NCBI RefSeq assembly: GCF_008040165.1
Contig: NZ_VRUR01000001.1
Span: 1,321,349-1,385,348, forward strand
Direction of reading: 5' to 3'
Source: Flagellimonas hymeniacidonis
GTDB taxonomy: Bacteria > Bacteroidota > Bacteroidia > Flavobacteriales > Flavobacteriaceae
DNA: 64,000 nt
Both the position numbers and the translations under genes were made by a program. The notes beneath the pieces were generated by a model. It did no database searches. It saw only the letters and a list, made by a program, of their open reading frames with translations, and was not told the origin of the DNA. Below, one piece after another: positions 44,335 to 53,020 of the stretch. The first letter of the stretch is position 1. Each line of letters opens with the position of its first letter.

Positions 44335-45183
44335 ATGAGACAGGAGTATAGAGACCCAAAACTGGGTGCAATTTTGGGGCTAACGGACAATGTTAAAGAA
44401 GACCGGGAACGTTTCACAATGACCTCCAATACCATTAAGTTTTTATGGAACAGAAATGAGGAACCTCTGGAAATTGTTGTGGATGATATGGTCCTGGAAC
44501 TTAACCCCAATCAAATGGTTACGGTTACTTATTTACAAAACGTCTCTTTCACCAAAACACAGTTACCCCTAGCCGCTATTCTTTTCAATAGGGAGTTTTA
44601 TTGTATTTCAGATCATGACAGCGAGGTCTCTTGTAACGGTATCCTATTTTTTGGAACCCAAGATCTACCAATAATCACTATACCGGAAAAGCAGCTGCGT
44701 AAATTCAATTTACTGTATGAGGTTTTTGTTGAGGAATTTTCCACGCCGGATAACATTCAAGGGGGAATGCTTCAGATGTTATTGAAACGGTTGATTATTA
44801 TGAGCACCCGTTTGGCAAAAGAACAGTTGATTGTAAAGGAATTGAATAATGACCAAATAGACACCATAAGAAAATTCAACTACTTGGTAGACATTCATTA
44901 CAAAACCAAAAGAAAGGTTAGTGATTATGCAGAAATGCTTTTTAAATCACCCAAAACACTTTCCAATCTATTTTCAATCTACAACCAAAGGTCTCCACAA
45001 CAAATTATTTTGGAACGCCTGACCTTGGAAGCTAAAAGACTTATTCACTTTACAGATAAGCAAAATCAAGAAATAGCCTTTGATTTAGGGTTTAATGACC
45101 CAGCGCATTTTAGTCGTTTCTTCAAAAAAATGACCAAAAAAACACCTTCAGAATACCGCGAGGAGCTCCAAATATCCGCCTAA
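44335..45183 (+). CDS. AraC-family transcriptional regulator
   Basis: A 282-residue regulator. The C-terminal double HTH is visible at about 185-278: KRKVSDYAEMLFKSPKTLSN for the first HTH, IAFDLGFNDPAHFSRFFKKM for the second, then TPSEYR, the standard AraC ending. The N-terminal 180 residues are a sensor region like that of other flavobacterial AraC proteins and not an obvious cupin. It lies upstream of a small His/Cys-rich gene, a CMD-family gene and a cupredoxin-like gene on the same strand, which it may control. The start could be ATG 44335 or 44419. Confidence 0.87.
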   Translation: MRQEYRDPKLGAILGLTDNVKEDRERFTMTSNTIKFLWNRNEEPLEIVVDDMVLELNPNQMVTVTYLQNVSFTKTQLPLAAILFNREFYCISDHDSEVSCNGILFFGTQDLPIITIPEKQLRKFNLLYEVFVEEFSTPDNIQGGMLQMLLKRLIIMSTRLAKEQLIVKELNNDQIDTIRKFNYLVDIHYKTKRKVSDYAEMLFKSPKTLSNLFSIYNQRSPQQIILERLTLEAKRLIHFTDKQNQEIAFDLGFNDPAHFSRFFKKMTKKTPSEYREELQISA

Positions 45184-45274
45184 GGGAAACTTGGGCAAGC
45201 CATCGGGAAATTGTTGCTAACACCTCCCCTCATTTTCGAGACATCTTTGTACTGTAATTAAAAGCTAGGTAAAG

Positions 45275-45433
45275 ATGAACGAAATAGAAAAATCAATTTT
45301 CAATCTCATAGAGATTTTTAGAACTTCCAAAAAACAAGAAGCTCAGCCTATTATTCCACAAACACATTGTGAGCAAAAACATCACCATGATTTTTATTGT
45401 GATGCGGAAAAACCATTTGTAAAGAATTTTTAA
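45275..45433 (+). CDS. Small His/Cys-rich protein (52 residues)
   Basis: A short complete frame, MNEIEKSIFNLIEIFRTSKK followed by a His/Cys-rich part (THCEQKHHHDFYCDAEKP) and the end FVKNF. It starts at ATG 45275 after AGGTAAAG and stops at TAA 45431-45433, 30 bp before the CMD gene and in the same direction. The two Cys and several His within about 15 residues suggest metal binding. I recognise no family. Position and orientation support a real gene, but this is inference. Confidence 0.6.
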   Translation: MNEIEKSIFNLIEIFRTSKKQEAQPIIPQTHCEQKHHHDFYCDAEKPFVKNF

Positions 45434-45463
45434 CCCATATAATAATTAAATAAAAATAGAATT

Positions 45464-46012
45464 ATGAGCACATTTAATGTACCCAAAAGAGAAGAAGTAA
45501 GTACCGCAAATCAAGTAATTTTTGACAATTTGGAAAAGGCGGTTGGTTTTGTACCAAACCTTTTTGCTACCTACGCGCATTCAGAAAATGCATTGGGCAA
45601 CTATCTGAACCTTTCAAATGCTAAAACTTCACTAAAAACAAAAGAGAAAGAAGTAGTGAACTTGGCTGTTAGTGAAGTGAACAGCTGTATTTACTGTTTG
45701 TCTGCACACACGGCTATCAGCAAAATGAACGGATTTACAGAAGACCAAATACTGGAACTAAGAGCTGGTAGAGCGTCATTTGATAATAAGTTGGATGCAT
45801 TAGCGCGTTTGGCGAAGAACATTACTGAAAATAGAGGAGCTACCGATGCTGCAATTGTAGACAATTTCTTTGCCGCAGGATGGACCAAGGAAAATTTGAT
45901 TGATACCATTGTATTGGTTGGCGACAAAACCATTTCAAATTATATCAATAATACTACCGAAGTGCCTGTTGATTTTCCTGTAGCGCAACCTTTGGAAGCA
46001 GTAGAAGCATAA
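45464..46012 (+). CDS. Carboxymuconolactone decarboxylase (AhpD-like) family protein
   Basis: A 182-residue protein of the CMD fold. The redox motif C75-x2-C78-x3-H82 is present (VNSCIYCLSAHTAI), with E71 before it, matching the AhpD-type proton relay Glu-Cys-x2-Cys-x3-His. It should be a peroxidase or thiol-dependent reductant of peroxides. The AraC regulator and a metal-binding-looking small protein upstream suggest a stress response unit. Confidence 0.87.
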   Translation: MSTFNVPKREEVSTANQVIFDNLEKAVGFVPNLFATYAHSENALGNYLNLSNAKTSLKTKEKEVVNLAVSEVNSCIYCLSAHTAISKMNGFTEDQILELRAGRASFDNKLDALARLAKNITENRGATDAAIVDNFFAAGWTKENLIDTIVLVGDKTISNYINNTTEVPVDFPVAQPLEAVEA

Positions 46013-46046
46013 TTAATAAACCCTTATATATTTAAAATTCATAAAA

Positions 46047-46439
46047 ATGAAAAAAACAATTGCAATTTTAATGCTAGCCGTTGGAACAGTATTTTCTGCT
46101 AACGCACAGGACAAGATGATGAAGGATGCACCAGTGAGAACACTGTCTTTAGAGCAAACTTCTGGTGAGTTTACCCAAAAACAAATTACTGTTTCGGAAG
46201 GAACATATGTTTTTGATATTACCAACAACGGAGTTGGACATGATGTAGGTTTTGTATTGGTGAAAAAAGGGAAAGATGTAAGCAAGCCTGAAAATCACAT
46301 TCAGACTGCTTATGTTACTCAAGCGGTAAAAACAGGAACTTCGCAAACTTCAAAGCCAACTAAATTGGAAAAAGGAGAATACGTGTATTTCTGTCCTTTA
46401 AACCCTACATCAACAGATAATACCTTGATTGTAAAATAA
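46047..46439 (+). CDS. Cupredoxin-like secreted protein with incomplete copper site
   Basis: A 130-residue protein with signal peptide MKKTIAILMLAVGTVFSANAQ. The mature part is a cupredoxin-like beta-sandwich: LSLEQTSGEFTQKQITVSEG, VFDITNNGVGHDVGFVLV, and YVYFCPLNPTS. Two of the usual copper ligands are seen, H65 and C116; after the Cys the usual second His and Met are missing (CPLNPTSTDNTLIV). It is likely periplasmic or outer-membrane associated. It ends the AraC/CMD run, 35 bp after the CMD gene, and a shared terminator follows. Confidence 0.8.
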   Translation: MKKTIAILMLAVGTVFSANAQDKMMKDAPVRTLSLEQTSGEFTQKQITVSEGTYVFDITNNGVGHDVGFVLVKKGKDVSKPENHIQTAYVTQAVKTGTSQTSKPTKLEKGEYVYFCPLNPTSTDNTLIVK

Positions 46440-46458
46440 TAACAAGTGTTATATAAAT

Positions 46459-46496
46459 AAAAAGAGCCCCTTCAATTTTGAAGGGGCTCTTTTTAT
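46459..46496. terminator. Bidirectional terminator between the cupredoxin and TetR genes
   Basis: A perfect stem AAAAAGAGCCCCTTCAA / TTGAAGGGGCTCTTTTT with loop TT serves both convergent genes. It overlaps the last codons of the TetR gene by a few bases. Confidence 0.85.
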
Positions 46497-47074
46497 TGTA
46501 CTACTTCAGAATTAGCAAAAAGTAATGGTGCTATGCTTCTAGCCGTATAAATGGGCCAATCATTTTTGAACAAATGACTCTCGGTAATGGCGCTATCGTA
46601 TAAAAGATAGATTCCTCCTGATATTTTTTCGGTCTCGGCCTTGGAGATATTGGTAATATTGTCACCAACAACCTCACCTAAGTACAACAACAGTTCTTTT
46701 TTTTGCTTTTGTATTACCCCTAAAATTTTTTTCTGTTTAGGTGAAAGTTCCCCCAAGGTTTTAAGTCCCCAACAGCCATGAAAATCTTCCTCTCTATACA
46801 TATCCCTTAAAAGGTCAAAGATGGCCAACAACTGATTTCTCCCTTTTTTCCTCTTGGAAACATAACTTTTTAAGGATTCCAAGAAACTATCGTGACGCTG
46901 TTTTAGATAAGCCATACAAATGTCTTCCTTAGATTTAAAATGGCTGTACAGCGTAGCTTTTGCTATACCAGACTTAGAAATAATTTCATTGATTCCCGTT
47001 GAATTATATCCGTTGGCATAAAAGAGATTACTTGCTGAAGTGATTATTTTGTTGTGTATTGTGATTTCCCCCAT
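46493..47074 (-). CDS. TetR/AcrR-family transcriptional regulator
   Basis: A 193-residue repressor. The N-terminal HTH reads SASNLFYANGYNSTGINEII, SKSGIAKATLYSHF, KSKEDICMAYL, the standard TetR pattern. The C-terminal ligand domain is variable (LRDMYREEDFHGCWGLKTLG). The regulated gene is not adjacent in an obvious way: the next gene, divergent and 200 bp away, is a small membrane export protein, a reasonable candidate. Confidence 0.88.
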   Translation of the reverse strand: MGEITIHNKIITSASNLFYANGYNSTGINEIISKSGIAKATLYSHFKSKEDICMAYLKQRHDSFLESLKSYVSKRKKGRNQLLAIFDLLRDMYREEDFHGCWGLKTLGELSPKQKKILGVIQKQKKELLLYLGEVVGDNITNISKAETEKISGGIYLLYDSAITESHLFKNDWPIYTARSIAPLLFANSEVVQ

Positions 47075-47275
47075 GGTATAAATATAAGAAAAGACTGGTC
47101 TGTCTAGTTATCCTTATAAAAATTTAAATTTAAACACCTGTATTAGAGGGTATTAAGATTTATGCTCCGCTTATTTTAGTTCTATATATTGAGCTGGGAG
47201 TTTTAATTATAATTTAGCGTTTTATAGTATGGATTAAAGCATTTTCATGACTAGTTTAGCGGTCTAAATAATGCT

Positions 47276-47731
47276 GTGATATTAGACCTATTAACTGCCA
47301 TGCTTTGGAGTTTATCCCCTTTTGGTGAATCTAAATTGGGAATACCTTACGGAATTATGAGAGGCTTAAATAGTTATGTAGTTCTTATTGCCTGTTTTCT
47401 CGCCAATCTTTTGGTTTTTCCTTTAATGATGTTCTTTCTTGAGAACATAAACCGTTATTTGATAAAATGGCGTTTCTATAAAAAATCGGCAATCTATGTT
47501 GCCAAAAGGGCAAAGATTGGATCAGCAGCAAAAATTAAAAAATTTGGTTTTTTTGGCCTAGTGCTATTCGTTATGATTCCTTTGCCTGGTACAGGGGTGT
47601 ATGCTGGAAGCATTGCATCGTATCTTCTTAAAATTGAAAAAAAGAAGGCATTTTTCGCCAACGCCATTGGAATCTTCTTCTCTTCTATTATTATTTGGGC
47701 ATTGACCATATTTTCTGTAGAAGCAGTATAA
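47276..47731 (+). CDS. Small multidrug-export-type membrane protein (COG2426-like)
   Basis: A 151-residue membrane protein with about four helices (LLTAMLWSLSPF; YVVLIACFLANLLVFPLMMF; GFFGLVLFVMIPLPGTGVYA; ANAIGIFFSSIIIWALTIF). The motif VMIPLPGTGVYAGSIA is the hallmark of the small multidrug export protein family, whose role in drug export is weakly supported. No ATG is in frame at the right place, so GTG 47276 is used as start; ATG 47300 is an alternative. It is divergent from the TetR gene, which may repress it. Confidence 0.75.
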   Translation: MILDLLTAMLWSLSPFGESKLGIPYGIMRGLNSYVVLIACFLANLLVFPLMMFFLENINRYLIKWRFYKKSAIYVAKRAKIGSAAKIKKFGFFGLVLFVMIPLPGTGVYAGSIASYLLKIEKKKAFFANAIGIFFSSIIIWALTIFSVEAV

Positions 47732-47771
47732 TTTTTGGTTTTTGGATAGAGATAACCGGTTTTGATTGTAA

Positions 47772-48872
47772 TCAAAAATCAAATTTTAATTGTACGGATA
47801 CCGATTCTTTTTTAGGCGCTTCTTTTTTGATGTCTGTGTTGAGGTTTGCTAACGAAATCCCCAGTAAGCGAACGGAATTTTGAAGCGTAGACTGATATAA
47901 TAACTCCTTTGCTGTTTCCAATATGAGCTCTTTTTTCGCAATATAATATGGAAGTGTTTTGCTCCTAGTTTGAAGTGTAAAGTCGCTATATTTTATTTTT
48001 AGGGTAATGGTCTTTCCAGCAATTTTCGATTTTTGAAGCCTTTTTTCTAGCTCAGTGGCAATGTTTTCCAACTTCTCCAACATAAAAACTTCACTGCTTA
48101 AGTTTTCAAAAAAAGTACGCTCAGCACCAACAGATTTTGGAATCCGTTGCGGTTTTACTTCACTGTTGTGAATACCACGGACCACATAATAATAGTACTT
48201 CCCACTTTTTCCAAAAGTACTATCCAAAAACTCCAATGACTTTTGTTTTAAATCCTTGCCGGTGAAGATACCAAGGCTGTACATTTTTTCAGCGGTTACT
48301 TTTCCAACCCCATAAAATTTTCTAATATCAAGAGCTTCTAAAAATTCGATTACTTCTTCTGGATTTACTGTTTTTTGCCCATTAGGCTTGTTATAATCAC
48401 TGGCTACTTTGGCAATAAACTTATTAATTGAAATTCCAGCAGAAGCGGTCAAGCCTGTTTTTTCAAAAATCTTTTGTCTAATTTCTTTGGCAATAAGTGT
48501 TGCTGATGGATTTCCTTTTTTATTTTCGGTAACATCCAAGTAAGCTTCATCCAAAGAAAGGGGCTCAACCAAATCTGTATATTCAAAAAAGATGCTCTTA
48601 ACCTGCTTGGAAACTTCGGAATAGCGATCAAAACGTGGTTTTACAAAAATAAGATCAGGACAATTTTTCCTAGCAATAAATCCTGCCATGGCACTACGGA
48701 CACCAAATTTTCGCGCTTCATAACTTGCCGCTGAAACTACGCCACGTTTTGAACCTCCACCAACGGCAACAGGTTTTCCTTTAAGCTCGGGATTGTCATG
48801 CTGTTCCACCGAAGCATAAAACGCATCCATGTCTACATGAATGATTTTTCGTAAAGGAAAATCAAAGTCCAT
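47772..48872 (-). CDS. dinB: DNA polymerase IV
   Basis: A 366-residue Y-family polymerase. Catalytic carboxylates are in IIHVDMDAFYASVEQ (D14) and SLDEAYLDV. AASYEARKFGVRSAM, GISINKFIAKVASDYNKPNG and KFYGVGKVTAEKMYSLGI complete the family pattern, and the C-terminal little-finger domain follows. It copies damaged DNA with low fidelity. ATG 48872 (MDFDFPLRK) is preferred. The longer frame from 48908 would overlap the divergent CYTH gene, whose start is at 48900. Confidence 0.92.
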   Translation of the reverse strand: MDFDFPLRKIIHVDMDAFYASVEQHDNPELKGKPVAVGGGSKRGVVSAASYEARKFGVRSAMAGFIARKNCPDLIFVKPRFDRYSEVSKQVKSIFFEYTDLVEPLSLDEAYLDVTENKKGNPSATLIAKEIRQKIFEKTGLTASAGISINKFIAKVASDYNKPNGQKTVNPEEVIEFLEALDIRKFYGVGKVTAEKMYSLGIFTGKDLKQKSLEFLDSTFGKSGKYYYYVVRGIHNSEVKPQRIPKSVGAERTFFENLSSEVFMLEKLENIATELEKRLQKSKIAGKTITLKIKYSDFTLQTRSKTLPYYIAKKELILETAKELLYQSTLQNSVRLLGISLANLNTDIKKEAPKKESVSVQLKFDF

Positions 48873-48899
48873 ACCCAAATTTAGGGTATATTTAGTTTG

Positions 48900-49373
48900 A
48901 TGGAACACTTGGAAATTGAACGTAAGTTTTTGGTAAAATCAGAGGCATATAAAAAGGCAGCAAGCACCAGCACAAGAATTGTTCAAGGGTTTTTGAATAC
49001 AGACCCAAAACGTACCGTTCGTGTTCGAATAAAGGGAGATAAGGGTTTTTTGACCGTAAAAGGAGAAAGTAATGAGTCCGGTACTACAAGATTTGAATGG
49101 GAAACGCAAATCAACCTAGTTGAGGCAACAAATCTTATAGATTTATGTGAAGCGGTTATTTTGGAGAAAATGCGATTTGAAGTTCCTTATAAAAAACATC
49201 TTTTTGAAGTGGATGAGTTTTTAGGGGAAAATAAAGGTCTTGTCGTAGCCGAAGTAGAGTTACAACATGAAGATGAGATATTTGAAAAGCCAGATTGGTT
49301 GGGTGCCGAGGTGACGGGAGAAGTGAAATACTATAATTCGCAACTAAGCAAAGTTCCTTTTTGCAAATGGTAA
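48900..49373 (+). CDS. CYTH-domain protein (inorganic triphosphatase-like)
   Basis: A 157-residue protein. The N-terminal ExExK signature is E5-I-E7-R-K9 (MEHLEIERKFLVKS). Later blocks are VRVRIKGDKGFLTVKGESN, RFEWETQI and VDEFLGENKGLVVAEVEL, giving the triphosphate tunnel of CYTH proteins. It may hydrolyse tripolyphosphate or bind a triphosphate nucleotide. The stop abuts the convergent M20 peptidase stop, with no spacer. Confidence 0.87.
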   Translation: MEHLEIERKFLVKSEAYKKAASTSTRIVQGFLNTDPKRTVRVRIKGDKGFLTVKGESNESGTTRFEWETQINLVEATNLIDLCEAVILEKMRFEVPYKKHLFEVDEFLGENKGLVVAEVELQHEDEIFEKPDWLGAEVTGEVKYYNSQLSKVPFCKW

Positions 49374-50669
49374 TTAGTCCAGTTTTTTATCCAATGCCAA
49401 AATGGTATGGAGTAAAACATTGGCGCCATTGGCCATATCTTTAGCAGATGTAAATTCTTTGGGAGAATGACTTATGCCTCCTTTGCTCGGCACAAAAATC
49501 ATCCCCGTTGGTGCAATAGTAGCTATGTCCTGGGCATCATGCCCCGCGCCGCTTGGCATATATTTAAAAGAATATCCCAGTGTTGAAGTAGCTATTTCAA
49601 TTTCTTTTTGAATTTCTTTGGCTGTCAAAGCTGGGTTTGCTGTAGTATCCAGAGGAAGAAATTCTATCGATACATTTGAAGTTGCAGCAATTTCTTCTCC
49701 CTTTGCCTTTATTGCACTGTATACCTTTTCGATGACATCTGAGGACAAATCACGAATTTCCAAGCTGGTAATCACCTTTCCAGGAATAACATTAGGTGCT
49801 CCTGGGAATGCTTTAATGCGCCCAACAGTACCTACTTGGCTTCCTTCAAAGCTATTGGTGATTTCATTCACGGCCACTACAAATTTAGCTGCTGCAAGCA
49901 GTGCATCCTGTCGTGCATTCATTGGAGTAGTTCCTGCATGATTGGCAAATCCAGTAAAGACAACATCCCACCATTTAAGTCCAACAATACCTTCAACAAT
50001 ACCAATATCCAATTTTTCTTTTTCCAAAATACCGCCCTGTTCAATATGAAGTTCCAAGAAAGCTGCCATGGATTTTTTTTGACGTTTGACTTCAGCAAGT
50101 TTTGTGGTATCGCCACCCAATCTCATAATGCCTTCACCCATGGAAAACCCTGTGGAATTGACCACTTGCAAAGCGCTTTTCCCCAAATGACCAGACATGG
50201 CCCTACTGCCCATGACACCACCTTCTTCATTAGAAAATATGATTACTTCCAGGGGATGTTCTGTTGTAATATTGTTTGCATTTAAGGTTTCGATAACCTC
50301 CAATGCCGCCATGGACCCGACACAGCCATCATAATTTCCTCCATTGGGGACCCGATCAGTATGCGAACCAAAAGAAATGACTTTTTTGTTGGAATCTCGA
50401 CCTTTTCGAAGCCCGATAATATTTCCAGCAAAATCTATGGAAACGGTTAAACCTTGATTTTCCAATGTGTGTATTACCCATTTTCTGGCCTCAATATCCG
50501 CATCGCTGAAAGCGACCCGTTCCGTTTCTCCATTTTCTTGCAAACCAAATTTTGCAAGTTCGAAGATTCGGGTTTCAAGACGATTTTGATTAACCTTGAG
50601 ATTTTTCTTCTGTGAAAAAGTAGTAACGGAAACGAAAAAAACTAGTAATGGGATATGGCGAAAAGTCAT
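49374..50669 (-). CDS. Secreted M20-family amidohydrolase (carbamoylase/allantoate amidohydrolase type)
   Basis: A 431-residue protein with signal peptide MTFRHIPLLVFFVSVTTFSQ. Metal-site residues are H103 in FGSHTDRVPNGG, D114 in NYDGCVGSMAALE, E149 in IIFSNEEGGVMGS, and a later His (LELHIEQGGILE and the C-terminal SHSPKEFTS). The spacing is that of the hydantoinase/carbamoylase M20 subgroup, which cleaves N-carbamoyl amino acids or allantoate. Export out of the cytoplasm is uncommon for this group and suggests a scavenging role. The exact substrate is not readable. Confidence 0.85.
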   Translation of the reverse strand: MTFRHIPLLVFFVSVTTFSQKKNLKVNQNRLETRIFELAKFGLQENGETERVAFSDADIEARKWVIHTLENQGLTVSIDFAGNIIGLRKGRDSNKKVISFGSHTDRVPNGGNYDGCVGSMAALEVIETLNANNITTEHPLEVIIFSNEEGGVMGSRAMSGHLGKSALQVVNSTGFSMGEGIMRLGGDTTKLAEVKRQKKSMAAFLELHIEQGGILEKEKLDIGIVEGIVGLKWWDVVFTGFANHAGTTPMNARQDALLAAAKFVVAVNEITNSFEGSQVGTVGRIKAFPGAPNVIPGKVITSLEIRDLSSDVIEKVYSAIKAKGEEIAATSNVSIEFLPLDTTANPALTAKEIQKEIEIATSTLGYSFKYMPSGAGHDAQDIATIAPTGMIFVPSKGGISHSPKEFTSAKDMANGANVLLHTILALDKKLD

Positions 50670-50785
50670 ACACTAAATATAGCCATAAAAGAGAAATTTT
50701 GGCATATGGATGAAGAAGTAACAACGGAAATTAAATACTATAAATGCCCAAAAAAATAAAACTATTTTCGGTTTGGTAAATTATA

Positions 50786-51259
50786 TTATAGACTTATCTC
50801 TACTAAAAAGTCAAGTGAATTGTTCGACTGGTCTATATTTAAATCGTTTCCGTTAGAATTTGCATTCACAGGAATATAATAGGAAATATTGCATTGGATA
50901 TTTACCTTTTCAGCGCCAAAATCTATACTAATTGGTTGTTGATCCTTAAGACTTATGGTATATTGAAACGATTCCATTGATGCTATGGAAAGACTTATGG
51001 TGTTGTCAAAAGGCAGAGGTTGGATGGCCATGGAAGGAGGAATAAATCTAAAACCAGCACCTGTAAAATTTCCTGTCGCTGATATATCATCTGGAAGTAT
51101 AGTTCCATTTTCGATTAAATTATCACCATTTTCATCGACAAATTTTAGAATCAGTAAAGGAAAGGCAGGGTCAAAGAGTGCACAATCAATACGGTCATCA
51201 TCATTACTGCATGAAAGTACACAAGAAACTAAAACGAAAAATGTAAATACTCTTTTCAT
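50786..51259 (-). CDS. Lipoprotein, function unknown
   Basis: A 157-residue protein with a clear lipoprotein signal: MKRVFTFFVLVSCVLSCSND, where VLSC is the lipobox and Cys17 is lipidated. The following SNDDDR acidic stretch is typical of flavobacterial lipoproteins. The mature part looks beta-rich (FDNTISLSIASMESFQYTIS). No family was recognised. Confidence 0.7.
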   Translation of the reverse strand: MKRVFTFFVLVSCVLSCSNDDDRIDCALFDPAFPLLILKFVDENGDNLIENGTILPDDISATGNFTGAGFRFIPPSMAIQPLPFDNTISLSIASMESFQYTISLKDQQPISIDFGAEKVNIQCNISYYIPVNANSNGNDLNIDQSNNSLDFLVEISL

Positions 51260-51297
51260 TTTTTTTCTCAGAAGATGTATAAAATTGCAATGGGTTG

Positions 51298-52317
51298 CTA
51301 CAAAGCGGACTTAAACTGCTCTAAGAAACGGATATCGTTTTCACTTAACAAACGGATATCAGAAATTTGATGTAATAAAAGTGCAATTCGATCAATACCC
51401 ATTCCAAAGGCAAAACCAGAATACACTTCGGGGTCAATACCGCAGTTTTGCAAAACGTTTGGATCTACCATACCACAGCCCATAATCTCCAGCCAACCGG
51501 TTCCCTTGGTCATACGATAATCTGTTTCAGTTTCTAATCCCCAATACACATCTACTTCTGCGCTGGGTTCTGTAAAGGGGAAGTACGATGGACGTAACCT
51601 AATCTTAGATTTTCCGAACATCTCTGAGGTAAAATATTGAAGCGTCTGCTTTAAATCTGCAAAAGACACATCTTTATCCACGTATAAGCCTTCCACTTGG
51701 TGAAAGAAACAATGGGAACGTGCTGAGATAGCCTCATTTCGATATACTCTTCCCGGTGATATGGTACGGATGGGAGGTTGGTTGTTTTCCATGTAGCGAA
51801 CTTGTACCGAAGAGGTATGTGTACGAAGTAAAATATCTGGATCTGTCTGAATAAAGAAAGTATCCTGCATATCCCGCGCTGGATGATATTCCGGAAGATT
51901 TAATGCGGTAAAATTATGCCAATCATCCTCTATTTCCGGACCTTCGGAAACATTAAAACCAATGCGCGAAAAAATATCGATTATTTGATTTTTTACTATG
52001 GAAATAGGATGTCTTGCTCCAATCTCTATAGGCTCTCCGGGTCTAGTTAAGTCGCCATATTTCCCTTTCGTATCAGCTTGGTTTTCCAAGGCCGTTTTAA
52101 GGGAATTCACTTTTTCTGTTGCTGAATTTTTTAATTGATTGATGACCTGTCCAAATTCTTTTTTCTGCTCAGCAGGCACATTTTTAAACTCCGCAAAATA
52201 GGTGTTCAAAAGCCCTTTTTTCCCCAAATACTTAATTCGGAAAGCTTCTATTTCTTCTTTGGAGGTGGAGATGAATTTTTCAACTTCCGCTAAGTGTTCT
52301 TTAATGGTCTCAATCAT
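51298..52317 (-). CDS. pheS: Phenylalanine-tRNA ligase alpha subunit
   Basis: A 339-residue class II synthetase subunit. Motif 2 is GRVYRNEAISARSHCFFHQV with EGLYVD. Motif 3 is GFAFGMGIDRIALLLHQISD. HPARDMQDTFFI and GWLEIMGCGMVDPNV are further PheS blocks. An N-terminal coiled coil (residues 1-85) binds tRNA. It charges tRNA-Phe together with PheT, which is not in this window. The start is at ATG 52317 (MIETIKEH) or 52323. The start overlaps the end of the ceramidase-like gene. Confidence 0.93.
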   Translation of the reverse strand: MIETIKEHLAEVEKFISTSKEEIEAFRIKYLGKKGLLNTYFAEFKNVPAEQKKEFGQVINQLKNSATEKVNSLKTALENQADTKGKYGDLTRPGEPIEIGARHPISIVKNQIIDIFSRIGFNVSEGPEIEDDWHNFTALNLPEYHPARDMQDTFFIQTDPDILLRTHTSSVQVRYMENNQPPIRTISPGRVYRNEAISARSHCFFHQVEGLYVDKDVSFADLKQTLQYFTSEMFGKSKIRLRPSYFPFTEPSAEVDVYWGLETETDYRMTKGTGWLEIMGCGMVDPNVLQNCGIDPEVYSGFAFGMGIDRIALLLHQISDIRLLSENDIRFLEQFKSAL

Positions 52318-53017
52318 AGTCAATGGCGCTATTGGCCGACAAATTTAACAAATTGTCTTTGAATATGTAGGCAATTAGAAAATGTACCGCAACTCCACCA
52401 AAAAAATGCCATAACCAATGCGTGCCCATTGGAAAAAAAGTTTGATTCAAATCAATGCTTCTAAAATAAATCGCCACTCCAAAAACTGCAAAGGCAGATA
52501 CAACTAAAATAAGATTTCTCCTTTTGGTTTTTATCACATACCATATAATAGGTAAAAGTATCGTGAAGGCTGTAATGATATATCCTAAAGAGATTCTCCA
52601 AGTGTCTGCAATTGGTAAAATCCTTAGAAAGAAGGAAGTGCCAAAAATCAGAATAAGCAATAATAGTCTTTGCCACCATGAGTGCACCACTTTGAAAATA
52701 AAATAAACGATAAGGGCAAAACATAAAAGCATAATAGGCATCCAATCCAGTCTAAGCCAAAATTCATGACTTCTGGATGCATGATAAATGGTTCCCCCAA
52801 CATAACTGATAGCAATAATGGGAAGAACAAATGCCAAGAAAAGATGCTGTCTTGGGTTTTTGTAGACTTTTGACCCCCAATATAAAAGTATGGCAACAAA
52901 GATTAAATTACTGTATGTGTTAAAGGGCTCTACCGGAAACCTTCCTTCTATGGTTTCCAGATAAATAGGCCCAGAATCATTGGGGAATTTAAAAAAAACA
53001 TTTAAAAGAGTATTCAC
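52310..53017 (-). CDS. Ceramidase-like seven-helix membrane protein (CREST superfamily)
   Basis: A 235-residue membrane protein with about seven helices. Its first part reads GPIYLETIEGRFPVEPFNTY. The metal and catalytic residues of the alkaline ceramidase/CREST family are in GGTIYHASRSHEFWLRLDWM and in the last helices HWLWHFFGGVAVHFLIAY, both His-rich. It might hydrolyse a lipid amide or be a related membrane hydrolase; sphingolipids occur in some Bacteroidota, but the substrate is not known. It overlaps pheS by 8 bp. Confidence 0.82.
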   Translation of the reverse strand: MNTLLNVFFKFPNDSGPIYLETIEGRFPVEPFNTYSNLIFVAILLYWGSKVYKNPRQHLFLAFVLPIIAISYVGGTIYHASRSHEFWLRLDWMPIMLLCFALIVYFIFKVVHSWWQRLLLLILIFGTSFFLRILPIADTWRISLGYIITAFTILLPIIWYVIKTKRRNLILVVSAFAVFGVAIYFRSIDLNQTFFPMGTHWLWHFFGGVAVHFLIAYIFKDNLLNLSANSAIDYD

Positions 53018-53020
53018 ATC

